A stretch of 7,929 nucleotides of DNA from CAYRUP01 sp964427485. GTDB lineage: Bacteria; Pseudomonadota; Gammaproteobacteria; DSM-16500. The notes beneath the pieces were generated by a model. It was not told the origin of the DNA. It was given only the letters and a program-made list of their open reading frames with translations, and made no database searches. Shown piece after piece: positions 1-6,430 of the stretch. A program made the position numbers and the translations under genes. Within the stretch, counting starts at the first letter, position 1; every line of letters starts with the position of its first letter. Where the stretch lies: assembly GCA_964427485.1 (NCBI GenBank), contig CAYRUP010000089.1:1-7929 (forward strand), read 5' to 3'.

Positions 1-6
1 CGCGGC

Positions 7-34
7 CGATCCTTCGCTGCGCTCAGGATGACAT
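7..34 (+). repeat. Dispersed REP-like repeat, left copy (inverted relative to right copy)
   Basis: These 28 bases are the exact reverse complement of 7901-7928. The core, read on the minus strand, is tcctgagcgcagcgaagga. The unit is itself an imperfect palindrome: atcct pairs with aggat, and agc/gct pairs lie inside with mismatches between. It starts 2 bp beyond the pncA stop codon, so it would be transcribed at the end of the pncA message, and it has no following T-run. Repeats of this type are widespread between genes in many bacterial genomes. That this is a multi-copy element in this genome is inferred from only two copies. Confidence 0.8.
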
Positions 35-36
35 AT

Positions 37-654
37 TTAAATATACCTCGATTCTGTCAATTTTACGCCTGCATTCAGGATTTCTCTCATTGCATTTGCC
101 ACATCACCTGCTTTCAATTCAACGCCGCGACAACCATCCTCAATGATATGTATCGTAAAATTAAATTGCATAGCATCCAGGCAAGAGTATTTAACACAAT
201 AATCGGTAGCTAATCCCATAATATAAATATCCGTCACGCCTTCTTCATACAAATAATCGGAAAGTCCGGTTGCACGTAAATGTTCATTATCAAAAAAAGC
301 GCTGTAACTATCGATAAATCGATCGGTTCCTTTGTGAAAAATATGTTGGATCCTGGTCGTATCTAATTTCGGATGGAATTCAGCACCTGGGGTATTTTGT
401 ACACAATGATCAGGCCATAAAACTTGATTGATTCCATGCACTTTAATGACATCACCCACTTTTCGGTTGGGGTGATTGGACGCAAAACTCATGTGTTCTC
501 GTGGATGCCAATCTTTAGTTGCAACAACCAAATCAAAATGCGGCTGAAGCTCATTTGCTACAGTAATCACCGCATCACCATCGGGGACTGCTAAATTTCC
601 ACCCTGACAAAAATCATTCTGTAAATCCACTAAAAGTAATGCATTTTTTTTCAT
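37..654 (-). CDS. pncA: Nicotinamidase (nicotinamide deamidase)
   Basis: Hydrolyses nicotinamide to nicotinic acid and ammonia in the cytoplasm, the first step of NAD salvage by the Preiss-Handler route; many family members also act on pyrazinamide. The 205-aa protein belongs to the isochorismatase-like hydrolases. The catalytic triad is visible as Asp10 (LLLVDLQNDF), Lys108 (IFHKGTD) and Cys153 (GLATDYCV). The metal-site residues Asp48, His50 (KDWHP) and His83 (WPDHC) are also present. The start at 654 gives MKKNALLLVD, matching where family members begin and their usual length of about 210 residues. The frame is open upstream as far as a GTG at 753, but that would add 33 unlike residues and overlap the divergent ygfZ. 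An in-frame ATG at 670 (residue M-5) is a possible alternative. The gene is monocistronic here, and nadE, the last step of the same pathway, lies two genes away on the other strand. Confidence 0.95.
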   Translation of the reverse strand: MKKNALLLVDLQNDFCQGGNLAVPDGDAVITVANELQPHFDLVVATKDWHPREHMSFASNHPNRKVGDVIKVHGINQVLWPDHCVQNTPGAEFHPKLDTTRIQHIFHKGTDRFIDSYSAFFDNEHLRATGLSDYLYEEGVTDIYIMGLATDYCVKYSCLDAMQFNFTIHIIEDGCRGVELKAGDVANAMREILNAGVKLTESRYI

Positions 655-730
655 TGCCCAATTTCCCATATTTCCCAGGACACCATAAAGTTGTATCATA
701 CTTTGTTTAGTCATCAAACTACATTGGATT
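655..730. promoter_or_regulatory. Divergent pncA/ygfZ intergenic region, weak promoter candidates
   Basis: This 76-bp gap separates two divergently read genes, so it should hold both promoters. Towards pncA (minus strand), TTGATG followed by 16 bp and TACAAC is a fair sigma70-like pair. Towards ygfZ, TATCAT at 694-699 resembles a -10 box, but the matching -35 position reads only tttccc. Shine-Dalgarno signals are poor on both sides: a GGA close to the ygfZ ATG, and a GGG upstream of the pncA ATG. No clear operator or inverted repeat for a regulator such as NadR or NrtR was seen. The assignment rests mainly on gene orientation. Confidence 0.3.
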
Positions 731-1558
731 ATGAATACAATAATTAACCTCACATACTTGGGACAAATCAGCGTTTCGGGACCGGATGCAAAAAAATTTT
801 TACAAGGACAATTAACTTGTCATCTTGATGAGATCACCCCCGTGCAATCACGCTTGGGTGCTCACTGCAATCCACAAGGTCGAGTGATTAGCCTATTTCG
901 TCTATTTACCTTTTTTGATAATTATTACCTGCAAATGCCACGCGAATTAATTCCAATTGCGCTAAAAGCGCTGCAAAAATATGCCGTTTTTTTTAAAGTT
1001 AAATTAAATGATGCGAGCGATGAATTGTCATCGGTGGGTTATATAGGCGATACATTACCTGAAATGCCATCTGAAAATGATGCACAAATAACCCAAAATG
1101 AATGGGTAGGCATTAAAGTACCTGGCTCTCCTGCGCGTTATCTTTATATTGGTAAACCAGCTGATATTGAATTCCTCCAAAGCAAATTCAAAGCTAGCAG
1201 TGAGCATGAATGGAAAATGCAGGATATCGCAAGTGGCATTCCCACCATTTATCCTGAAACATCCGAACAATTTTTACCGCATGAAATTGATTTACCTAAG
1301 CTGAATGCAATTAATTTCAATAAAGGCTGTTATACCGGCCAGGAAATCATTGCGCGCATGCAATACCGCGGTAAATTGAAAAAACATTTGTATCAAACGC
1401 GTATTCAGACAGAGCTACTTTTAGCGCGCGGTCATGATATTTTTTTAGATAATAAAAGCTGTGGCAGCATCGTTGACTTCGTTCAAATAGATTATAATAA
1501 CTATGCAATACTCGTGATTGCCGAAAAATCCGATGTCGCAACTGGGAAAGGTTTATAA
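731..1558 (+). CDS. ygfZ: YgfZ/GcvT-like folate-binding protein, Fe-S enzyme maintenance
   Basis: YgfZ proteins bind tetrahydrofolate and support assembly or repair of certain iron-sulfur enzymes such as MiaB; they share the aminomethyltransferase (GcvT) fold. The family signature K-G-C-[FY]-T-G-Q-E is present at residues 198-205 (KGCYTGQE) with the key Cys200. The N-terminal region also fits: residues 11-29 include FLQGQLT, and residues 43-54 carry GAHCNPQGRVIS. At 275 aa it is shorter than the E. coli protein (326 aa), mostly because the C-terminal barrel ends early, at TGKGL. The conserved core is complete, so it is probably functional. The ATG at 731 puts the first conserved residues at the expected distance. 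Its stop TAA overlaps the ATG of nadE by one base (TAATG), so the two are very likely cotranscribed and translationally coupled. An eight-T run at 987-994 encodes VFFK. Confidence 0.93.
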   Translation: MNTIINLTYLGQISVSGPDAKKFLQGQLTCHLDEITPVQSRLGAHCNPQGRVISLFRLFTFFDNYYLQMPRELIPIALKALQKYAVFFKVKLNDASDELSSVGYIGDTLPEMPSENDAQITQNEWVGIKVPGSPARYLYIGKPADIEFLQSKFKASSEHEWKMQDIASGIPTIYPETSEQFLPHEIDLPKLNAINFNKGCYTGQEIIARMQYRGKLKKHLYQTRIQTELLLARGHDIFLDNKSCGSIVDFVQIDYNNYAILVIAEKSDVATGKGL

Positions 1559-3177
1559 TGAAAAAACTACGAATTGCAATTGCTCAACTTAACCTGACTG
1601 TCGGCGATATTCAGGGTAATTTAATTAAATTAATTAATGCCGCAAAATCGGCGCGCGACACCTTAAAAGCAGAAATGGTTGTATTTCCCGAATTAAGCAT
1701 TACCGGTTATCCACCCGAAGATTTACTGCTGCGCAAAGCATTTATTGACGCAGCAAATGAAGCATTAAACACCTTCAAAAATGAAGTGCATGGTATTTAT
1801 TGCGTTGTAGGTCATCCACACGCGACATCGCAAGGATTATTTAATTCCTGTTCGGTTATTTATAATGGCACCATTCTGGGTCGTTATGCCAAACAACATT
1901 TACCTAATTATGGTGTATTTGATGAATGCCGTTATTTCACACCGGGTAATTCACCTTGTGTCATTCCCATTAATGGGACCTCGGTCGGCATCGTGATTTG
2001 CGAAGATGTATGGCATGCAGCACCTACCCAACAAATTGCAAATCATGGCGCGCGTGTCTTAATTGCACCGAATGCCTCGCCTTTTGAAATTGACAAACAT
2101 GAACAACGTCATCTCACTTTGGCAAAACGTGCTAAAGCCGCGAATATTCCCATCGTGTATGTCAACTGCGTCGGTGGACAAGATGAATTATTGTTTGACG
2201 GTGGTTCTATGGCCATCGATCAAGAAGGAAAAATTTGCCAATTTGCGGGATTTTGTAACGAGACATTATTGCCAGTTGATATTGAAATCACGAGCACGCA
2301 AACGACGATTAATCCTGCTAATTTTATCATTCCGAGTATTGAACAACGTGTATATGACGCGCTGGTATTAGGTGTGAAAGATTATGTGCAAAAAAATAAT
2401 TTTCCCGGCGTACTCGTGGGTGTTTCGGGCGGAATTGATTCTGCATTAACGCTTGCCATTGCCGTTGATGCATTAGGTCGAGATCGTGTCCATGCCGTTC
2501 TCATGCCATCACGTTTCACAGCTCCGATGAGCATGGAAGATGGAATCGCGCTCACAAAAAATCTCGGCGTTTCGCATGAAATTATTTCGATTGAACCCAG
2601 TTTCAATAGTTTTTTAGAAAGTTTATCCCCCCTTTTCCGCGACAAAAAACCCGATATCACGGAAGAAAATATTCAGTCGCGTTGCCGCGGCGTTCTCTTG
2701 ATGGCCATTTCTAATAAAACAGGCGATATCGTATTAACCACAGGAAATCACAGTGAAATGGCAGTAGGTTATTCTACATTGTATGGTGATATGGCAGGTG
2801 GTTTTGCAGTTTTGAAAGATGTGCCAAAAACCTTAGTCTATCGCTTGGCGGAACTTCGCAATCAAGTCAGCCCGGTGATTCCGCTCCGTACCATTGATCG
2901 TCCGCCGACTGCAGAACTTGCGCCCGATCAAAAGGATGAGGATTGTTTGCCACCCTACCCTATTCTCGATAAAATTATCGAGCTTTATCTCAATCAAGAA
3001 CAAAGCATCGAAAATATTGTCGAACAAGGTTTCGATCCAGCCATGGTAGACAAAGTAGTTAACTTGATTAAGAAAAGTGAATACAAACGTCGGCAAGCAC
3101 CGGTCGGTGTGCGCATCAATCATAAAGCATTTGGTCGTGATCGTCGTTACCCTATCACCTCGGGTTTTAAAGGTTAA
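1558..3177 (+). CDS. nadE: Glutamine-dependent NAD(+) synthetase
   Basis: Catalyses ATP-dependent amidation of nicotinic acid adenine dinucleotide to NAD, using glutamine as nitrogen donor; this is the final step of both de novo and salvage NAD synthesis. The 539-aa length is normal for the two-domain form. Residues 1 to about 250 form a nitrilase-type glutaminase domain with the expected Glu45 (FPELSITGYP), Lys112 (RYAKQHLPN) and Cys148 (VICEDVW). Residues from about 262 form the synthetase domain. Its PP-loop SGGIDS is at 290-295, and the later conserved blocks MAVGYSTLYGDMAGGF and KDVPKTLVYRLA follow. One oddity is GNHSE at 396-400, where this enzyme type usually has GNKSE. The start has a good ribosome site (AAAGG at 1547-1551, 6 nt spacing) inside the end of ygfZ, and the start codon shares a base with the ygfZ stop. 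The exporter gene follows after 2 bp. Confidence 0.97.
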   Translation: MKKLRIAIAQLNLTVGDIQGNLIKLINAAKSARDTLKAEMVVFPELSITGYPPEDLLLRKAFIDAANEALNTFKNEVHGIYCVVGHPHATSQGLFNSCSVIYNGTILGRYAKQHLPNYGVFDECRYFTPGNSPCVIPINGTSVGIVICEDVWHAAPTQQIANHGARVLIAPNASPFEIDKHEQRHLTLAKRAKAANIPIVYVNCVGGQDELLFDGGSMAIDQEGKICQFAGFCNETLLPVDIEITSTQTTINPANFIIPSIEQRVYDALVLGVKDYVQKNNFPGVLVGVSGGIDSALTLAIAVDALGRDRVHAVLMPSRFTAPMSMEDGIALTKNLGVSHEIISIEPSFNSFLESLSPLFRDKKPDITEENIQSRCRGVLLMAISNKTGDIVLTTGNHSEMAVGYSTLYGDMAGGFAVLKDVPKTLVYRLAELRNQVSPVIPLRTIDRPPTAELAPDQKDEDCLPPYPILDKIIELYLNQEQSIENIVEQGFDPAMVDKVVNLIKKSEYKRRQAPVGVRINHKAFGRDRRYPITSGFKG

Positions 3178-3179
3178 TC

Positions 3180-3791
3180 ATGCATCTATTACTTATAGGT
3201 ATTTTACTTGGAATGGGCGCTGCTATTCCGATTGGGCCGGTTAACCTTGAAATCATTCGTCGTAACCTGCGTTTCGGTACGCCTTATGGCATAGTCACTG
3301 GACTTGGGGCATGTGGTGCTGATATTACGTATCTTGTTTTACTGTGTTTAGGCGCATTGGTTTTATTACAATATCCTGATGTATTGCGCGTGTTTGGATT
3401 AGCGGGTTCTCTGATTTTAGCCTGGTTTGCAATCGGCGCATTTCGTTCCAAACCCATTACTGAAGGAGTAGATAAAAGTCTTATGCCTTCACTTTTTCGC
3501 TATGGCATTGAAGGTTACGCGATTACCATGATTAATCCCTACACGGTTTTATTCTGGGCTTCTGTTAGCTCGCAAATTTCTTTAAATGCGCTTTCCAATT
3601 CCAATGCGCTCATATTGGCTGGCACTGGCGTTATCATTGGGACAGTGAGCTGGGTTTTATTTTTAAATGGCTTGATTCATTTCACCCGCCACAAACTAAC
3701 ACCTACTGCAATTAAATGGTTAAATTATACAGGCGGGATGATTTTGCTGGGGTTTGCGTTGCTGGGGATGGTGAAAGTGGTTTGGGGTTGA
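3180..3791 (+). CDS. LysE/RhtB-family inner-membrane exporter
   Basis: A 203-aa, strongly hydrophobic protein with about six predicted membrane helices (roughly residues 1-24, 38-63, 68-88, 108-131, 142-168 and 178-202). The first helix carries the family-type signature AIPIGPVN (the LysE/RhtB PGP-like motif, here IGP), followed by a charged IRRNLRFG loop. An NPY at 119-121 matches the conserved Asn-Pro at the start of a later helix. Members export amino acids or related small metabolites by proton exchange, but the substrate cannot be read from the sequence and no specific gene name is justified. The start ATG lies 2 bp after the nadE stop. Its Shine-Dalgarno AAAGG (3169-3173) overlaps the nadE stop region, so it is almost certainly the last gene of a ygfZ-nadE-exporter operon. 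It converges on bamD, with the large hairpin element between them. Confidence 0.85.
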   Translation: MHLLLIGILLGMGAAIPIGPVNLEIIRRNLRFGTPYGIVTGLGACGADITYLVLLCLGALVLLQYPDVLRVFGLAGSLILAWFAIGAFRSKPITEGVDKSLMPSLFRYGIEGYAITMINPYTVLFWASVSSQISLNALSNSNALILAGTGVIIGTVSWVLFLNGLIHFTRHKLTPTAIKWLNYTGGMILLGFALLGMVKVVWG

Positions 3792-3792
3792 G

Positions 3793-3860
3793 ACCCTCAC
3801 CCTAAGAGAGCTCCCTTCTCCCAGCGCATATGCGCTGGGAGAAGGGCCGGGGATGAGGGT
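3793..3860. repeat. Large REP-like hairpin element between convergent genes, possible bidirectional terminator
   Basis: The core at 3813-3846 is a perfect 34-bp palindrome, with half-site cccttctcccagcgcat. It is flanked by a second pairing layer: accctca at 3793-3799 matches tgagggt at 3854-3860, followed after one mismatch by cc/gg. The asymmetric spacers are 3803-3812 and 3847-3850. The element fills almost all of the 74-bp gap, beginning 2 bp after the exporter stop and ending 5 bp before the bamD stop. Either transcript would fold into a very stable stem, so a role in 3'-end formation or message stability for both operons is plausible. There is no T-run on either strand, so it is not a classical intrinsic terminator. 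The ccctcaccc/gagggt ends resemble dispersed repeats common in proteobacterial genomes. Confidence 0.85.
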
Positions 3861-3865
3861 ATTAA

Positions 3866-4639
3866 CTATCGCAATGCCTCTTTCACATACCCCGGATAAT
3901 TATATTGCAACACTTGCATTGCCTCACTCTCATTTTGCGTAAGATGCAATGCGCGATATGACTTAGCCATAATCACCAGCGCTTCAGGCACGGCCGGTGC
4001 GCCTTGGTATTTTTGCACAACAAGATTGGCGCGATCCGCTGCGGCAACATAAGCTTCACGACTATAGTAATATTGTGCTATTTCCAACTCATGATTAGCT
4101 AATATATTTCTTAGATACACCATATATTGATGCGCAGAAGGAGCATAATAACTATTCGGGTACGTATGAGTCACTTCCGCAAAGTCAGCAAACGATTTTT
4201 TGATTTGCCCTAAATCGCGTGTTGCTAAATCCACTGCAAATAGCCGCTCAAAAAGTCCTAGATTTTGATAATAATTAGATAGCCCACGCATGTAGTAGGC
4301 ATAATCGACATGAGGATTGGTTGGATGCGCATGGATAAAACGATCTGCCGCCGATTCTGCAGATGCATAATCGCTAGACATGTAATACGCATAAATAATA
4401 TGTAGCTGCGCTATTTCAGTGTTATGTTCGTAAGGATATTGGACATCCAATGCTTCAAAGCGTTTTACGGCTTCCGAATAATTTTTACCGCGCAGCTCAG
4501 CTTCACCTTTTTGAAAAATTTGCTCCGCCGATTCGCCCTTGTAAGCTTCAGCAGGATCTGTGGTTGATGAACAAGCCGCTAAAAACAATGAACAAGATAA
4601 TCCCGTCGTAATAAGCAGTGATTTTGTTACAAATTTCAT
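3866..4639 (-). CDS. bamD: Outer-membrane protein assembly factor BamD (lipoprotein)
   Basis: Essential lipoprotein of the BAM complex, anchored in the inner leaflet of the outer membrane, where it works with BamA to fold outer-membrane beta-barrel proteins. The start chosen at 4639 gives a 257-aa protein with a lipoprotein signal peptide (MKFVTK, hydrophobic stretch, lipobox LAAC) and lipidated Cys23. A TTG five codons upstream is also in frame but would only lengthen the basic N-terminus. The mature protein is built of TPR-like helical repeats with recognisable BamD blocks: YSEAVKRFEALDVQYPY near 54-70, LHIIYAYY near 79-86, DRFIHAHPTNPHVDYAYYMR at 99-118 and SYYAPSAHQYMVYLRN at 163-178. Length matches the family (E. 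coli about 245 aa). It is divergent from rluD, as in E. coli. The only Shine-Dalgarno-like signal is GGA about 10 nt before the ATG. Confidence 0.95.
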   Translation of the reverse strand: MKFVTKSLLITTGLSCSLFLAACSSTTDPAEAYKGESAEQIFQKGEAELRGKNYSEAVKRFEALDVQYPYEHNTEIAQLHIIYAYYMSSDYASAESAADRFIHAHPTNPHVDYAYYMRGLSNYYQNLGLFERLFAVDLATRDLGQIKKSFADFAEVTHTYPNSYYAPSAHQYMVYLRNILANHELEIAQYYYSREAYVAAADRANLVVQKYQGAPAVPEALVIMAKSYRALHLTQNESEAMQVLQYNYPGYVKEALR

Positions 4640-4736
4640 AATATAAAGATCCAATTTCGAAATTTTTTAAACAATGTGGCGTGCATTGTAAACGAATTTT
4701 TGTCATCATTCACGCTATAAAAACGAGTACTGTGCA
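4640..4736. promoter_or_regulatory. Divergent bamD/rluD promoter region
   Basis: This 97-bp gap must drive both directions. For bamD (minus strand) the best pair is TTTACA (plus coordinates 4687-4692) with a 17-bp spacer and TAAAAA (4664-4669), matching sigma70 at 5/6 and 4/6 positions. For rluD (plus strand) TATAAA at 4716-4721 is a good -10 box, but the -35 position (around 4693-4698, cgaatt) is poor. If it is used, transcription would begin only about 8-10 nt before the ATG, with just a weak GAG as ribosome site. No sigmaE-type promoter is evident despite the envelope role of bamD. These are pattern matches by eye. Confidence 0.35.
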
Positions 4737-5711
4737 ATGACTGATAAAATACAACTGACCCTCATTATCCCTGATAACTTGGGTGGAACAAGACTTGACC
4801 AAGCCTTAGCAAAACTATTGCCGGACTTTTCTCGCACGCAAATTCAGGAATGGATCAAGAGCGCTCTGATTACTGTCGATAACAAGCATCTCAAAGCCAA
4901 AGATATTGTGATTGGCGGAGAAGAAATCATTATTAATGCCACACGCAAAGTGCAGCCCATATGGGAAGCACAACCCATCAAGCTGGATGTTATTTATGAG
5001 GATGCAGCACTTCTTGTCATTAATAAACCGGTTGGCATGGTGGTTCATCCCGCGGCTGGAAATTTGGAAAACACGCTGCTTAATGCTCTGTTGCATCATA
5101 TTCCTGATTTATTTAATTTGCCGCGGGCGGGTATTATTCATCGTTTAGATAAAGATACCTCAGGCCTTTTGGTCATTGCCAAAACCCATACTGCGTTAAT
5201 GCAGCTATCGGCGCAAATGAAAGCCCGCTCCATTTCACGGATTTATCAAGCTGTGGTCAATGGGATTTTATTAAGCGGTGGTACAGTGAATGAGCCCATT
5301 GGCCGACACCCTACTCAGCGTAAACGCATGACGGTCATTGAAACGGGTAAACCCGCGGTAACCCATTATCGATTAATAGAAAAATACCGTGATCACACCC
5401 GAATTAAAGTTCAACTCGAAACAGGTCGTACCCATCAGATTCGCGTGCATATGACACATATTCGACATCCCTTGTTAGGTGATCCCATTTATGGCGGACG
5501 GTTGCAACTTCCACGCGGCGCATCCCCTGAATTAATTGAAAAGCTGCGTCAATTCAAGCGACAGGCTTTGCATGCGTCAGAGTTAGGTTTGATTCATCCC
5601 ATCACGCAAAAAGAAATGCGTTGGCAAGCTCCGTTACCTGAAGATATGCAAGACTTAATTAAAGTATTGCGTCTGGATGCAAAATTATCTCTGGATGAGG
5701 ATTTAGAATGA
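4737..5711 (+). CDS. rluD: 23S rRNA pseudouridine synthase, RluD type
   Basis: Converts uridines to pseudouridine in helix 69 of 23S rRNA (positions 1911, 1915 and 1917 in E. coli), supporting ribosome assembly and termination. The 324-aa protein has an N-terminal S4 RNA-binding domain (about residues 17-65, beginning GTRLDQALAKLLPDFSRTQI). An RluA-type catalytic domain follows, with the signature HRLDKDTSGL at 135-144 and catalytic Asp138. Further blocks are NKPVGMVVHP at 96-105, EPIGRHPTQRKRM at 186-198 (typical of RluD) and ETGRTHQIRVHM at 228-239. Length and motifs match E. coli RluD (326 aa). Assignment to RluD rather than RluC or RluA is supported by the S4 domain and by the bamD / rluD-pgeF order. 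Its last codon and stop overlap pgeF (ATGA), indicating one transcript. Confidence 0.94.
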   Translation: MTDKIQLTLIIPDNLGGTRLDQALAKLLPDFSRTQIQEWIKSALITVDNKHLKAKDIVIGGEEIIINATRKVQPIWEAQPIKLDVIYEDAALLVINKPVGMVVHPAAGNLENTLLNALLHHIPDLFNLPRAGIIHRLDKDTSGLLVIAKTHTALMQLSAQMKARSISRIYQAVVNGILLSGGTVNEPIGRHPTQRKRMTVIETGKPAVTHYRLIEKYRDHTRIKVQLETGRTHQIRVHMTHIRHPLLGDPIYGGRLQLPRGASPELIEKLRQFKRQALHASELGLIHPITQKEMRWQAPLPEDMQDLIKVLRLDAKLSLDEDLE

Positions 5712-6385
5712 ACCATGTGATGACGCCTGATTGGCCAGCTCCCGCACACATTAAAGCTTGTACGACGTTACGATCAGGTGGATTCAGCCTTGAGCCCGCG
5801 TTATTAAAAAAAACGCTCGCATTGCCTGAAGAACCCATCCGGCTCAGGCAAACCCACAGTACGATTGCTCTACCTGCCACGCCAGAAAATAGCGGCAAAG
5901 AGGGAGACGCAACCTACACCCAAATACCCAAACGTGTTTGTTTTATCAGGACAGCCGATTGTTTGCCGATTTTACTTTGTAATCGCAATGGAACAATGGT
6001 TGCAGCCATCCATGCGGGTTGGCGTGGACTTGCCGATGGCATCATTGAAAGCACGCTTGCTGCTATGAACTTACCTGGCAAAGACATCATCGCTTGGTTT
6101 GGTCCTGCGATTGGACCCAACGTATTTGAAGTAGGAGAAGAAGTCCGCGAACGCTTTCTTAACGCCCAAAGCGACGCCACCCAGGCCTTCATTCCTTCGC
6201 CTAATGCACGTTGGCTTGCCAATATTTATGCTTTGGCACGTTTACGTTTAGAGCGCCAAGGTGTCATTGATATTTATGGCGGGCAATATTGCACCTTTTC
6301 AGACAAGGAATTGTTTTGCTCTTATCGACGTGATGGCAATCAAACAGGTCACATGGCTAGCCTGATTTATATCGACGCTGATTAA
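5708..6385 (+). CDS. pgeF: PgeF/YfiH family protein (peptidoglycan editing factor; DUF152, laccase-like)
   Basis: Members of this family (YfiH, LACC1/FAMIN) were first called polyphenol oxidases. In E. coli PgeF prevents L-serine from replacing L-alanine in the peptidoglycan stem peptide, and several homologues have purine-nucleoside phosphorylase or deaminase activity. The 225-aa protein keeps the metal/active-site triad His50 (RQTHS), Cys85 (TADCLP) and His102 (HAGWRG), plus GPAIGP at 132-137 and a C-terminal FCSYRRDGNQTGHMA. It lacks the conserved segment that normally lies between LRSGGFS and the region before RQTH, which contains an Asn-Leu-Gly...Gly-Asp motif. This accounts for most of the size difference from E. 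coli (about 243 aa). The ATG overlaps the rluD stop by 4 bp, with TGAGG at 5696-5700 as ribosome site. In E. coli clpB follows; here the HtrA protease does. Confidence 0.9.
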   Translation: MNHVMTPDWPAPAHIKACTTLRSGGFSLEPALLKKTLALPEEPIRLRQTHSTIALPATPENSGKEGDATYTQIPKRVCFIRTADCLPILLCNRNGTMVAAIHAGWRGLADGIIESTLAAMNLPGKDIIAWFGPAIGPNVFEVGEEVRERFLNAQSDATQAFIPSPNARWLANIYALARLRLERQGVIDIYGGQYCTFSDKELFCSYRRDGNQTGHMASLIYIDAD

Positions 6386-6400
6386 AGTGTGTTATATACT
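6372..6400 (+). promoter_or_regulatory. Candidate sigma70 promoter for the HtrA protease gene
   Basis: TCGACG at 6372-6377 (4/6 match to TTGACA), a 17-bp spacer and TATACT at 6395-6400 (5/6 match to TATAAT) overlap the end of pgeF. Transcription would begin about 24 nt upstream of the protease ATG and include its strong ribosome site. This would let the protease be expressed separately from rluD-pgeF. No sigmaE-like or CpxR-like site, as might be expected for an envelope-stress gene, was recognised. Confidence 0.35.
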
Positions 6401-6430
6401 TTTGAAAGTTACTTTTTAGAGGAATTAGAG

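Noticed and set aside
28..213. 61-aa plus-strand frame starting inside the left repeat
   Set aside because: It is antisense to the 3' part of pncA, whose frame carries the catalytic Cys, and begins within the dispersed repeat.
655..730. Riboswitch or NAD-responsive operator upstream of pncA/ygfZ
   Set aside because: The gap is only 76 bp, with no conserved-looking stem architecture and no clear palindromic operator.
655..753. N-terminal extension of pncA back to a GTG at 753
   Set aside because: It would overlap the ygfZ start and add 33 residues absent from the family; the ATG at 654 gives the standard N-terminus.
3813..3846. Classical rho-independent terminator
   Set aside because: The stem is very strong but neither strand has a T-run immediately after it, so it is recorded as a REP-like hairpin with only a possible terminator role.
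4640..4654. TTG start for bamD five codons upstream
   Set aside because: The ATG at 4639 gives a standard lipoprotein signal peptide; the extension adds DLYI ahead of it with no better ribosome site.
5914..6222. 102-aa minus-strand frame inside pgeF
   Set aside because: Antisense to the strongly conserved TADCLP/HAGWRG region of pgeF; no independent coding signal.
6389..6430. Upstream GTG start for the protease
   Set aside because: It would place acidic residues ahead of a textbook signal peptide, and the AGAGGA site is correctly spaced for the ATG at 6431.
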